Source of the DNA: an uncultured Pelagibacteraceae bacterium
Lineage (GTDB): Bacteria > Pseudomonadota > Alphaproteobacteria > Pelagibacterales > Pelagibacteraceae
Direction of reading: 5' to 3'
Length of the DNA: 64,000 bases
NCBI GenBank assembly: GCA_902552805.1
Contig: CACDIC010000004.1
Coordinates: 42,856 to 106,855, forward strand
A program made the position numbers and the translations under genes. The stretch's first letter is position 1; each line of letters starts with the position of its first letter. This document shows positions 56,621 to 64,000 of the stretch, piece after piece. Under the pieces are notes generated by a model that worked only from the letters and a program-made list of their open reading frames with translations, made no database searches and was not told the origin of the DNA.

Positions 56621-57271
56621 ATGGGTTCAGACCTTAATATCACAAAACATTTACAAGATTACATACTTAAGAATGGTTTAAAATTACATCCAATTCAAAA
56701 AGAAATAATAGACTATAACTTATCACTTGGTGATATTAAAAGAATGCAAATATCTATTTCCCAATGTCAATTTCTGCATTTGATTATTAAGATTTCCAAA
56801 ATTACAAAAGTCTTAGAGATAGGAACTTTTACAGGTTTAAGCACGTTGTCTATGGCCTTAGCATTACCTAATGAGGGTAGTATAATTGCTTTAGATAAAA
56901 ATGAAGAAACAAATAAAATCGCTCAAAATTTTTTTAAAAAAGCTAATCAAAATCACAAAATTAAAACAATAATTAAACCAGCTTTAGAAAGTTTGATGAG
57001 TATTAGAAATGAAAAATTTGATTTAGTTTTTATTGATGCTGATAAAATTAATTACCAAAAATATTATGAAATTTCATTAGATCTATTGAATAAAGAGGGT
57101 TTAGTAATTATTGATAATGTTTTATGGCATGGAGAAGTTGTTAACAAAGATATAAATGACAAATATACGAAAAGTATTAGAGATTTAAATCATTTTATTT
57201 CAAAGGACAAAAGAATTGAAAAGGTCATGGTGCCTTTTGGAGATGGAATGACTGTCTGTAGGAAGATTTAA
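56621..57271 (+). CDS. SAM-dependent O-methyltransferase (class I, CCoAOMT-like)
   Basis: A 216-residue methyltransferase of the caffeoyl-CoA O-methyltransferase-like family (PF01596). Motif I is L-E-I-G-T-F-T-G-L-S-T-L-S (about 66-78); metal/SAM residues appear in D-L-V-F-I-D-A-D-K-I-N-Y (about 132-143) and I-I-D-N-V-L-W-H-G (about 163-171). Bacterial members methylate catechol-like compounds; the substrate here is unknown. It follows gatB by 4 bp and shares one base with trhO. Confidence 0.85.
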   Translation: MGSDLNITKHLQDYILKNGLKLHPIQKEIIDYNLSLGDIKRMQISISQCQFLHLIIKISKITKVLEIGTFTGLSTLSMALALPNEGSIIALDKNEETNKIAQNFFKKANQNHKIKTIIKPALESLMSIRNEKFDLVFIDADKINYQKYYEISLDLLNKEGLVIIDNVLWHGEVVNKDINDKYTKSIRDLNHFISKDKRIEKVMVPFGDGMTVCRKI

Positions 57272-58179
57272 TGTTTACTATATTTGGATTTTATAGATTT
57301 CAAAAAATAAATAATTTAAAAAAAAATCAAAAAATATTGAATAATCTTCTAATTAATAAAAACATATATGGATCAATTATTGTATCAGAAGAGGGTTTAA
57401 ATGGATCTATATCTGGAAAAAATAAAGATATTAAGGCTACAATTATTAAATTAAAAAAAATTTTTAGTATTAAAGAATTTGATAGTTTCAATAATTCAAA
57501 AAGTAAATTTAAACCTTTCCACAAATCTAAAGTTAGAATTAAAAAAGAAGTCGTTCCAATGGATCTTAAAATCTCAAATAAAATTAAAAAAAAGAATACT
57601 CATATTGAACCAACGAAGTGGAATGAATTAATAAAAGATGAGAAAATTTTTTTATTAGATGCAAGAAAACCTTTTGAGCATAAAGTTGGTTCTTTTAAAA
57701 AATCGGTAAATCCAAATATAGACAATTTTAGAGATTTTCCAAAATATTTAAAAAAGTTAAAAAAAGATCAACCAATAGCAATGTTTTGCACCGGTGGAAT
57801 AAGGTGTGAAAAAGCTTCTGTATTTTTAGAAAAAAAAGGTTTTAAAAATATTTATCAATTAAAGGGTGGAATTTTGAATTATTTAAAAAAAATCAAACAA
57901 AAAAACAGTTTATGGAAAGGTGAGTGTTTTGTATTTGATAATAGAGTAACTCTAAAACATGGATTAGTACAAGGAACCTATTCAATTTGTGGTGGATGTA
58001 GAAAACCAATTTCAACTAAAGATAAAAAATCTAAAATATATGAGGAGGGTGTAACTTGTCCTAATTGTATTGATAAACTCTCAAAAAACCAAAAATCTCG
58101 TTTTAGAATGAGACAAAGTCAGATATACAAAGCAAAGCAATCTGGAAAAAAATATATTTTTCAAAAAGAATTTAAGTAA
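57271..58179 (+). CDS. trhO: tRNA uridine-34 hydroxylase, rhodanese family
   Basis: TrhO (YceA) makes 5-hydroxyuridine at tRNA position 34 with O2. The 302-residue protein has the N-terminal acylphosphatase-like domain, the rhodanese domain with M-F-C-T-G-G-I-R-C-E-K-A (Cys173 and Cys179), and a C-terminal cysteine cluster C-G-G-C-R...C-P-N-C, all typical of the family. The sequence is unusually Lys-rich. 8 bp before the MATE gene. Confidence 0.92.
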   Translation: MFTIFGFYRFQKINNLKKNQKILNNLLINKNIYGSIIVSEEGLNGSISGKNKDIKATIIKLKKIFSIKEFDSFNNSKSKFKPFHKSKVRIKKEVVPMDLKISNKIKKKNTHIEPTKWNELIKDEKIFLLDARKPFEHKVGSFKKSVNPNIDNFRDFPKYLKKLKKDQPIAMFCTGGIRCEKASVFLEKKGFKNIYQLKGGILNYLKKIKQKNSLWKGECFVFDNRVTLKHGLVQGTYSICGGCRKPISTKDKKSKIYEEGVTCPNCIDKLSKNQKSRFRMRQSQIYKAKQSGKKYIFQKEFK

Positions 58180-58187
58180 GGATAATT

Positions 58188-59558
58188 TTGTCTAAATCAA
58201 TAAAATTAACAAAAGATCCAATTTGGACACTATTGAGAAGAGTTACTATACCTGCAAGTGTAGGCTCATTATTTCAAACATTTTATAATTTAGTTGACAC
58301 TTGGTTTGCAGGTAGAATCTCTGCAGAGGCAATAGGCGCAATTGCGAAATCGTTTCCAATATATTTTACCATTATAGCTGTTGGTGTTGGATTAGGTGCT
58401 GCAACTAATGCTTTAATTGGAAATTCAATAGGTGAAAAGAAAATAAGAGTTGCATCATTGTATGTCGCTCAATCTTTAATCTTTGCAGTATTAGTGTCAA
58501 TAATTGTTACAATATTTGGTTTAAATGTATCAAATTATCTTTTGGGCGTTATGGGCTCTGATGAAGCTGGAATAATTTTAACTAGAGAATATTTAGATAT
58601 TATTTTCTACGGAACTTTTATTGTATTGATACAGATTTCCCTAAATGGAACTTTGAATGCTCAAGGTGACACCAGAAGTTATAGAAATGTATTGATATTT
58701 AGTTTTTTTCTTAACATTTTTTTAAATCCACTTTTTATATGGGGATATGGATTTATCCCAGGATTTGGGATAGCTGGTCTTGCTATTGCTACTGTAATTT
58801 CTCAAACAATAGGGACAATCTATTTAGCTTTTAAGGTCAATAATTGTCAAATAAGGAATTATCTCAAACCACAATGCTTTATTCCAAAATTTGAATATTT
58901 AAAATCATTAACAAATCAAGCTGTGCCAGTAATGTTCAGTATGTTGTTTATTGGTGTAGGTATATTTAATATCTTATATTTCATAGGTAAATTCGGGGAA
59001 TTAGCAACAGCTGGTTATGGTGCAGCATTAAGAGTAGAGCAAGTTTTTTTATTACCTGTTATTGGTTTAAATACCGCAGTACTTTCCATTGGAGGACAAA
59101 ATTTTGGTGCAAAAGCCTATAATAGAATAAGAGAGCTTTATACTAAGGCTTTATTTTTTGGAATATCATTTATGATTATTGCTGGAGTAATAATTTTTTT
59201 TGGGGCTGAATTTTTTGTATCTTTATTTACTGATAATCAAGAAGCAGTGAAGAGTGGAGCTATATATCTCAAGGTTGCAGCTTTGATTGGACCAATTTAT
59301 CCAGTTTTCTTTATTACTACAGCAGTATTTCAAGCTGTTAAAAAACCTTTGTATAGTCTCTATTTGAGTATTTTAAGATTAACTGCGTTTCCTTTTCTAA
59401 GTTTATGGTATGTGATAAATATAAGAGGTGGTGATTACCAAGATATTTTTTATACTATTATGGTGACTAATTGGGCTATGGGAATTGCTGTTTTAATATT
59501 TATTGGGTATTTTCTAAATAATGTATTTAAACAAAATAAAGCTGTTTTTAGTTATTAG
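58188..59558 (+). CDS. MATE family multidrug/solute efflux transporter
   Basis: A cation-coupled exporter with about twelve membrane helices in 456 residues, TTG start (M-S-K-S-I-K-L). P-A-S-V-G-S-L-F-Q-T-F-Y-N-L-V-D-T (near 22-38) and a second pseudo-repeat (A-V-P-V-M-F-S-M-L-F) show the two-bundle MATE arrangement. Substrate specificity cannot be read from sequence. Its 3' end overlaps the secreted nuclease gene by 38 bp, an unusually long same-strand overlap. Confidence 0.9.
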   Translation: MSKSIKLTKDPIWTLLRRVTIPASVGSLFQTFYNLVDTWFAGRISAEAIGAIAKSFPIYFTIIAVGVGLGAATNALIGNSIGEKKIRVASLYVAQSLIFAVLVSIIVTIFGLNVSNYLLGVMGSDEAGIILTREYLDIIFYGTFIVLIQISLNGTLNAQGDTRSYRNVLIFSFFLNIFLNPLFIWGYGFIPGFGIAGLAIATVISQTIGTIYLAFKVNNCQIRNYLKPQCFIPKFEYLKSLTNQAVPVMFSMLFIGVGIFNILYFIGKFGELATAGYGAALRVEQVFLLPVIGLNTAVLSIGGQNFGAKAYNRIRELYTKALFFGISFMIIAGVIIFFGAEFFVSLFTDNQEAVKSGAIYLKVAALIGPIYPVFFITTAVFQAVKKPLYSLYLSILRLTAFPFLSLWYVINIRGGDYQDIFYTIMVTNWAMGIAVLIFIGYFLNNVFKQNKAVFSY

Positions 59559-60000
59559 TTTTTTCCTATCCTCTTTTTTCTTAACTCTAAAAGATGTTAA
59601 ATCACATGAAATCAAAGTTGTTGATGGTGATACTATACATTTAAATGGAAAAAAAATTAGATTTAGTGGAATTGATACCCCTGAATTAAAACAAACCTGT
59701 AGTAAGAATAATCAAATAATTTTTTGTGGGATTGAAGCAAAAAAATTATTAATTAATATAATAGGAAATAATGAGATAAAATGTGTTGAAGAGGGGAAGG
59801 ATCAGTATAAAAGAATTTTAGCTGAATGTTTCGTAAATAATACAAGTTTATCAAGTTATTTAGTTAAAGAAGGTTATGCTTTTGCTTATAGAAAATATTC
59901 AAAGAAATTCGTATCTGATGAGAATTATGCAAGATTAAATAATTTAGGAATGTGGTCTATGAAATTTGAATATCCTTGGGATTGGAGAAAAAAAAATTAA
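59521..60000 (+). CDS. Secreted thermonuclease-like (SNase) nuclease
   Basis: A 159-residue staphylococcal-nuclease-fold protein with an N-terminal signal or anchor (about 5-26). The core V-V-D-G-D-T-I-H-L-N-G-K-K-I-R-F-S-G-I-D-T-P-E (split: D-G-D near 36-38, R-x-x-G-I-D-T-P-E near 47-56) carries the Ca2+-binding Asp residues and catalytic Arg/Glu. Two Cys pairs are likely disulfides. Probable periplasmic or extracellular nuclease for DNA/RNA scavenging. The start could be the ATG at 59521 inside the MATE gene; its stop overlaps the convergent permease stop by 4 bp. Confidence 0.85.
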   Translation: MYLNKIKLFLVISFFLSSFFLTLKDVKSHEIKVVDGDTIHLNGKKIRFSGIDTPELKQTCSKNNQIIFCGIEAKKLLINIIGNNEIKCVEEGKDQYKRILAECFVNNTSLSSYLVKEGYAFAYRKYSKKFVSDENYARLNNLGMWSMKFEYPWDWRKKN

Positions 60001-60728
60001 TCTTTTTGTAATCTTTTCTCTAATTTTCTAACTAAAAAAGAAACAACCAAAATTAAAACAAGATACTCGAGGATTAAAAATGTATAAATTTCTAGCGGCC
60101 GATAAGTTGTCACAACTAATTCGTTTGCTTTTCTTGTTAAATCTCCAATACCAATTATTGACACAAGTGATGACATTTTAAGAACATAAACAAATTGATT
60201 ACCTATAGCTGGTAAAATATTCTTTATTGCTTGAGGTAAGATAACTAATCTTAATTTTCTAAAAAAACTTAATCCCAAAGAACTTCCCGCTTCCCATTGT
60301 GATTTTTTAATTGAATTAATTCCTGCTCTAAATATTTCTGCTTGAAAAGCACTTTCACTAATTGAAAGAGCTATGATACCGGAAACAAAAGGACTAAAAC
60401 TTATACCTGTCATAATTGGCAAACCATAATAAATCCATAAAATCAAAACTAGTAAAGGAATTGCTCTTACAATCTCCACATAACCAATATTCAGATAGGT
60501 TAAAAATTTGCTTTTAGCTAGTGATGGAATAGCAACTAAAAGACCAAGAATAATTGAAATAATTATAGAGACTATACTAATATAGATAGTGGTTGTTAAA
60601 CCACTTAATAAAAACTTTAAGTTAGTTAATCCTTCAATATTGTTTGGAGACAAGATTAACCAATTTAATTCACTTTTACCGCATGAAGTTAATGGGAAAA
60701 TTAAGAGTAAAAAAAATAAATTTCTCAC
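59997..60728 (-). CDS. Polar amino-acid ABC transporter permease
   Basis: A HisM/GlnP-type permease of 243 residues with about five membrane helices and the EAA loop (E-A-G-S-S-L-G-L-S near 163-171, then I-L-P-Q-A). The N-terminus is odd: M-R-N-L-F-F-L-L-L-I-F-P-L-T-S-C looks like a lipoprotein signal with a lipobox before the first transmembrane helix. The gene follows the binding-protein gene by 40 bp. No ATPase gene is adjacent, so it must be supplied from elsewhere. Confidence 0.87.
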   Translation of the reverse strand: MRNLFFLLLIFPLTSCGKSELNWLILSPNNIEGLTNLKFLLSGLTTTIYISIVSIIISIILGLLVAIPSLAKSKFLTYLNIGYVEIVRAIPLLVLILWIYYGLPIMTGISFSPFVSGIIALSISESAFQAEIFRAGINSIKKSQWEAGSSLGLSFFRKLRLVILPQAIKNILPAIGNQFVYVLKMSSLVSIIGIGDLTRKANELVVTTYRPLEIYTFLILEYLVLILVVSFLVRKLEKRLQKD

Positions 60729-60768
60729 TCTTCAAGTTATAAAGAATTAAAAACTAATTACTAATTTT

Positions 60769-61536
60769 TTATAAACTCTTTAAATTATATTTAGCTAATA
60801 ACTTAGTGAAGAACCCTGAGGATTTTTTATCTTTAATCCATTTATTTACATAATCGTTCCACTTAGTATCACCTTTTGGCACCATCATTGCTAAAAAAGC
60901 TGGATTTTTTCCACCATCTGGAACAATTGCTAATTGAGGATATTTGATAACCAATTTATTTGCTTCTGTTGAACTTGTAATATTACCATCAGCTCTACCT
61001 GCTAATACTTCTTGAAAGTCTCTAGCTGGAGCTTCAATTGAGTTTAATTTTGATTTTGGAAAAAATTCTTTCGCCTTTTCTTCTTGAGAAGTACCAAGAG
61101 TAGTTGCTATCGTTACGTTTTCGTTATTTAGGGAGTCCCAAGTGGGGAATTTTTTTAAGTTCTTTTTAAGAACTAGTGGAACAGTAGCATATTTGTAATA
61201 AGTATCAGTAAATCCTGCTACTTCAGCTCGTTTTGCAGTTTTTGTTACACTTGTTGAAATATCATACCTTGCTGATGTTATACCTGAAACAATAGTTTTC
61301 CATTCTGCTGGTACAAATTCAATCTTTACACCCATATCTTTTGCAAGTTCATTCATGACATCAATATCAAAACCCTTATATTTATTAGTAGCTGGATCCT
61401 TAACTGTCATGGGATCCCAATCTCCAGTAGTTCCAACTTTTAATACACCTGATGATAGTATTTTATCTAAATTTGAATCTGCATTAAGTGAGAATGGTAA
61501 AAAGGTAAATAATATTAATAGTAGTAATTTTTTCAT
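60769..61536 (-). CDS. Periplasmic amino-acid-binding protein (SBP family 3)
   Basis: A 255-residue solute-binding protein with a signal peptide (cleavage probably after L-N-A at 19). [12 protein letters not shown] (about 33-44) and [13 protein letters not shown] (about 53-65) are family-3 signatures. The T-T-G-D start and D-I-S-T-S-V also recall periplasmic cyclohexadienyl dehydratases (PheC), an alternative that cannot be excluded. The downstream permease gene favours transport of polar amino acids or betaine-like compounds beside the sarcosine oxidase genes. Confidence 0.8.
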   Translation of the reverse strand: MKKLLLLILFTFLPFSLNADSNLDKILSSGVLKVGTTGDWDPMTVKDPATNKYKGFDIDVMNELAKDMGVKIEFVPAEWKTIVSGITSARYDISTSVTKTAKRAEVAGFTDTYYKYATVPLVLKKNLKKFPTWDSLNNENVTIATTLGTSQEEKAKEFFPKSKLNSIEAPARDFQEVLAGRADGNITSSTEANKLVIKYPQLAIVPDGGKNPAFLAMMVPKGDTKWNDYVNKWIKDKKSSGFFTKLLAKYNLKSL

Positions 61537-61574
61537 AATTTAGAGGACTACATTATTTTTTTTATTATTGAGAT

Positions 61575-62138
61575 CTATAATCTTGACGCACTATCATTCA
61601 TCCATGAAAATAAATGATCTGAAAAGGATCTTCTCACAAATAAATTTACATTATTAATGTCCTGATTGTGAACAATTATATCAATTTTTGTCAAAATTGT
61701 TTGAGTTACAATGCCTTTTTTGGATTTAAAATCATTAAAATTAAACGGAGATCCAGTTTCAAATAAATCAAAAATTTTATCACCTTTAAGATTTATTAAT
61801 ACAAATTGGTCTGTGACATCAGTTACAGCACCCAAATTTGTTTTACAAATATTTTTATTGAGTAATTTTTCTACATCGTAGTTATTATCATCAGATTTTA
61901 AAATTTCATTTGAAAAAATCATCCATTCATCTGGGCTTAACCAAAGAGCTGTTAATTGATCACTTCTTGAGGAAGTATTTGCTTCATTTGGCAAAAGAAG
62001 ATTTAATGATTTTCCAACTGCAGATAAAAACTGTCTTTTTTTTCCTCTAATAATAAGTTTCATGACAGGTTTTATTTCTCTCATTAGCAAACCTGGATAA
62101 GATTTATCATTTTCAATTACATTTGAATAATTAAGCAT
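61575..62138 (-). CDS. soxG: Sarcosine oxidase subunit gamma
   Basis: The gamma subunit of heterotetrameric sarcosine oxidase, which demethylates sarcosine to glycine and passes the one-carbon unit to tetrahydrofolate. The 187-residue protein has the folate-binding-family fold remnant: W-L-S-P-D-E-W-M-I-F (near 67-76), V-T-D-V-T-D-Q-F-V-L-I (near 103-113) and F-V-R-R-S-F-S-D-H-L near the end. Overlaps soxA by 8 bp, so the two are translated together. Confidence 0.88.
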   Translation of the reverse strand: MLNYSNVIENDKSYPGLLMREIKPVMKLIIRGKKRQFLSAVGKSLNLLLPNEANTSSRSDQLTALWLSPDEWMIFSNEILKSDDNNYDVEKLLNKNICKTNLGAVTDVTDQFVLINLKGDKIFDLFETGSPFNFNDFKSKKGIVTQTILTKIDIIVHNQDINNVNLFVRRSFSDHLFSWMNDSASRL

Positions 62139-64000
62139 TTAATCTTTTGTTCTCCTTATCTAGGAATACCGGATCTGTAACTGTTACATTGATTTGTTTT
62201 TTTTCCATTGGAATTATCAATTTTTGACCCATCATATTTTTTCCGCCCTTAACTACTCCAAGAGCAATAGATTTTTTTAAATTTGGACTAAAATAACTAG
62301 AAGTAACATGACCTAACATTTCTATTGGTGTTTTGTTCATATCCGCAACAATTTGTGCCCCTTCTTCTAATATTTCTTCTGGATTGTCTGTGATAAGACC
62401 TACTAATTGTTTCCTATCTTCCCTTATAGTATCTGATCTATATAAAGATCTTTTACCTATAAAATCAAATTTCTTTTTACTAACTATCCAATCCATTTGT
62501 AAATCAATTGGTGTCATAGTTGCATCTGTGTCTTGACCGGCTATGATAAATCCTTTTTCCGCTCTCAATAAATGCATTGTTTCAGTCCCATAGGGAGTAA
62601 TATTAAATTCCTTTCCTGCCTCCATACAATTTTCCCATACTGATTTAGCGTAATTGGCCTGAATATTGATTTCGTAACTTTGCTCACCAGTAAAACTTAT
62701 TCTCATAACTCTACATTTCACTTTACCAATTTTTGAATTCTTAAATGACATATGAGGAAAATCTTTATCTGATAAATCGATCTCAGGTATTACTTTTTGT
62801 ATTATCTTTTTACTATTAGGACCACAAACACTAATAGTTGCGTAATGGTCAGTTACAGATGTCAAATACACATCTAGTTCAGGCCATTCAGTTTGAAGAT
62901 AATCTTCAAGTTTACCTAAAACTGTAGCAGCACCACCAGTTGTCGTTGTCATGATATAATGATTTTCGTCTAATCTGGTAGTGACACCATCGTCATAGAC
63001 CATGCCATCTTCGTTCAGCATTAAACCATATCGACATTTTCCAATCTCAAGTTTTGACCAAGCATTGGTATAAACTCTATTTAAAAATTCAGAGGCATCA
63101 GTACCTTGAATATCAATTTTACCTAACGTGGATGCATCCAATATGCCCGCACTATCTCTTGCAGCTTTACTTTCTCTTTGAACTGCTTCGTGCATGTTTT
63201 CACCATTCTGTGGATAATACCAAGCTCTTTTCCATTGTCCTACATTCTCAAATTCAGCTTTATTTTCAACATGCCAATCGTGAATTGGCGTTTTTCTTAT
63301 TATATCAAAATATTTACCAACATTTCTTCCAACGATAGTACCAAAGGTAAGAGGAGTGTAGGGTGGTCTAAATGTTGTAGTACCAAGTTCACCCATTTTA
63401 GAAGATGCTGTTTCGGAAATTATTCCTAAGGCATGCATATTCCCAAGTTTACCTTGATCTGTACCCATGCCTGTTGTTGTATACCTTTTAACATGCTCAA
63501 TAGACCTGAAACCTTCTCTTAAAGCTAATTTAATATCTTTAGCTGTTGCATCATTTTGAAAATCTACAAATGATTTAGTTTTCCCTACAATTTTATTCGA
63601 AGGTAACAACCAAATATTTCTTTTTGATTTGTTAAATGCTGAATATATTTCAATATTTTCGTATTCGGTTTTCTTTATTTTTAAAAATTCTTTAAGTAAT
63701 TTAGGTCCATTAATTAATATTTCATCCAAAGTAAAATCACCATTACAACTTCCGATACTTATCTGATTTGATGGATAAGTATTTGGAATAAAAACTTGAT
63801 CATCATCTCTAAATTTAAGTTTTCCACCCGATTGAGTAAATAGATGAACTGCTGGTGTCCAACCCCCTGAAACACCCAAACTATCGCATGAAATATTTTC
63901 TTTTGATCCTATAACCTTTTGACCATCTTTAGACAATTTCATTATAGAGACGCTATTTATTCTTTTGTATCCAAATGTATCTACAATTGTGTAACCTTTA
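62131..64000 (-). CDS. soxA: Sarcosine oxidase subunit alpha, C-terminal part (runs off window)
   Basis: The frame stays open from 63942 to the window edge, so the ATG at 63942 is internal and the ~1000-residue subunit starts outside. The visible ~620 residues contain the end of the NAD-binding FAD/ferredoxin-like half (C-D-S-L-G-V-S-G-G-W-T-P-A), the conserved K-R-Y-T-T-T-G-M-G-T-D-Q-G-K, then the aminomethyltransferase (GcvT-like) folate domain (W-K-R-A-W-Y-Y-P, L-R-A-E-K-G). It completes the soxAG pair for sarcosine/dimethylglycine catabolism, common in SAR11. Confidence 0.93.
   Translation of the reverse strand, partial: KGYTIVDTFGYKRINSVSIMKLSKDGQKVIGSKENISCDSLGVSGGWTPAVHLFTQSGGKLKFRDDDQVFIPNTYPSNQISIGSCNGDFTLDEILINGPKLLKEFLKIKKTEYENIEIYSAFNKSKRNIWLLPSNKIVGKTKSFVDFQNDATAKDIKLALREGFRSIEHVKRYTTTGMGTDQGKLGNMHALGIISETASSKMGELGTTTFRPPYTPLTFGTIVGRNVGKYFDIIRKTPIHDWHVENKAEFENVGQWKRAWYYPQNGENMHEAVQRESKAARDSAGILDASTLGKIDIQGTDASEFLNRVYTNAWSKLEIGKCRYGLMLNEDGMVYDDGVTTRLDENHYIMTTTTGGAATVLGKLEDYLQTEWPELDVYLTSVTDHYATISVCGPNSKKIIQKVIPEIDLSDKDFPHMSFKNSKIGKVKCRVMRISFTGEQSYEINIQANYAKSVWENCMEAGKEFNITPYGTETMHLLRAEKGFIIAGQDTDATMTPIDLQMDWIVSKKKFDFIGKRSLYRSDTIREDRKQLVGLITDNPEEILEEGAQIVADMNKTPIEMLGHVTSSYFSPNLKKSIALGVVKGGKNMMGQKLIIPMEKKQINVTVTDPVFLDKENKRLNA

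Noticed and set aside
60769..61536. Cyclohexadienyl/arogenate dehydratase (PheC) as main call
   Set aside because: The T-T-G-D-W start and overall fold are similar, but the adjacent permease gene makes a transport binding protein more likely. It is kept as an alternative.

Overview
The window is a very AT-rich, tightly packed alphaproteobacterial chromosome segment. Its gene order, its AT- and lysine-biased coding and its near absence of spacers are what is expected of a streamlined marine SAR11 (Pelagibacterales, 'Candidatus Pelagibacter'-like) genome. That assignment is an inference from content and base composition; no rRNA is present to confirm it. No stretch longer than about 300 bases lacks a gene or RNA.

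Bases 1-10370 are accessory. They hold the 3' end of an autotransporter-type surface protein, a five-gene cluster (GNAT-like protein, two asparagine-synthetase-family proteins, a free acyl carrier protein, a polysaccharide-deacetylase-like protein), and then a stack of small insertions at a tRNA-Leu(UAA) gene. That tRNA gene is present as a detached 5' piece (7023-7061), one intact copy (9130-9215) and a detached 3' piece (10315-10370). The two pieces share exactly the nine-base anticodon-loop core GACTTAAAA. Between them lie a methyltransferase, a secreted protein, a small membrane protein and a PD-(D/E)XK nuclease, plus several sets of 10-11 bp phased direct repeats that resemble integrase arm sites. 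No recombinase gene is visible. A 41-bp copy of the region upstream of the tRNA lies at 1525-1565, so the whole block 1566-9060 may also be an insertion.

Bases 10375-40773 are core. NAD kinase, tRNA-Thr and an RlmB-type rRNA methyltransferase are followed by a continuous expression-machinery supercluster: tRNA-Tyr, tRNA-Gly, tuf, tRNA-Trp, secE, nusG, rplKAJL, rpoBC, the str genes (rpsL, rpsG, fusA), the S10 and spc genes, secY, adk, and rpsM-rpsK-rpoA-rplQ. Only one tuf is seen; rpmD (L30) and rpmJ (L36) are missing from their usual places.

Bases 40793-64000 carry housekeeping genes in short divergent or convergent runs: an RluC/D pseudouridine synthase, lipB, mgtE, panC, galU-ugd, a RidA-like protein, topA, plsY, a dihydroorotase homologue lacking its HxH metal site beside pyrB, ruvX, gatCAB, a SAM O-methyltransferase, trhO, a MATE exporter, a secreted nuclease, an amino-acid ABC permease and binding protein, and soxG with a soxA that runs off the window. 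Convergent neighbours overlap or sit 4 bp apart and no classical terminators are seen. GatCAB supports Gln/Asn-tRNA synthesis, PyrB with its partner pyrimidines, GalU/Ugd UDP-glucuronate, and SoxAG methylamine-derived one-carbon catabolism.
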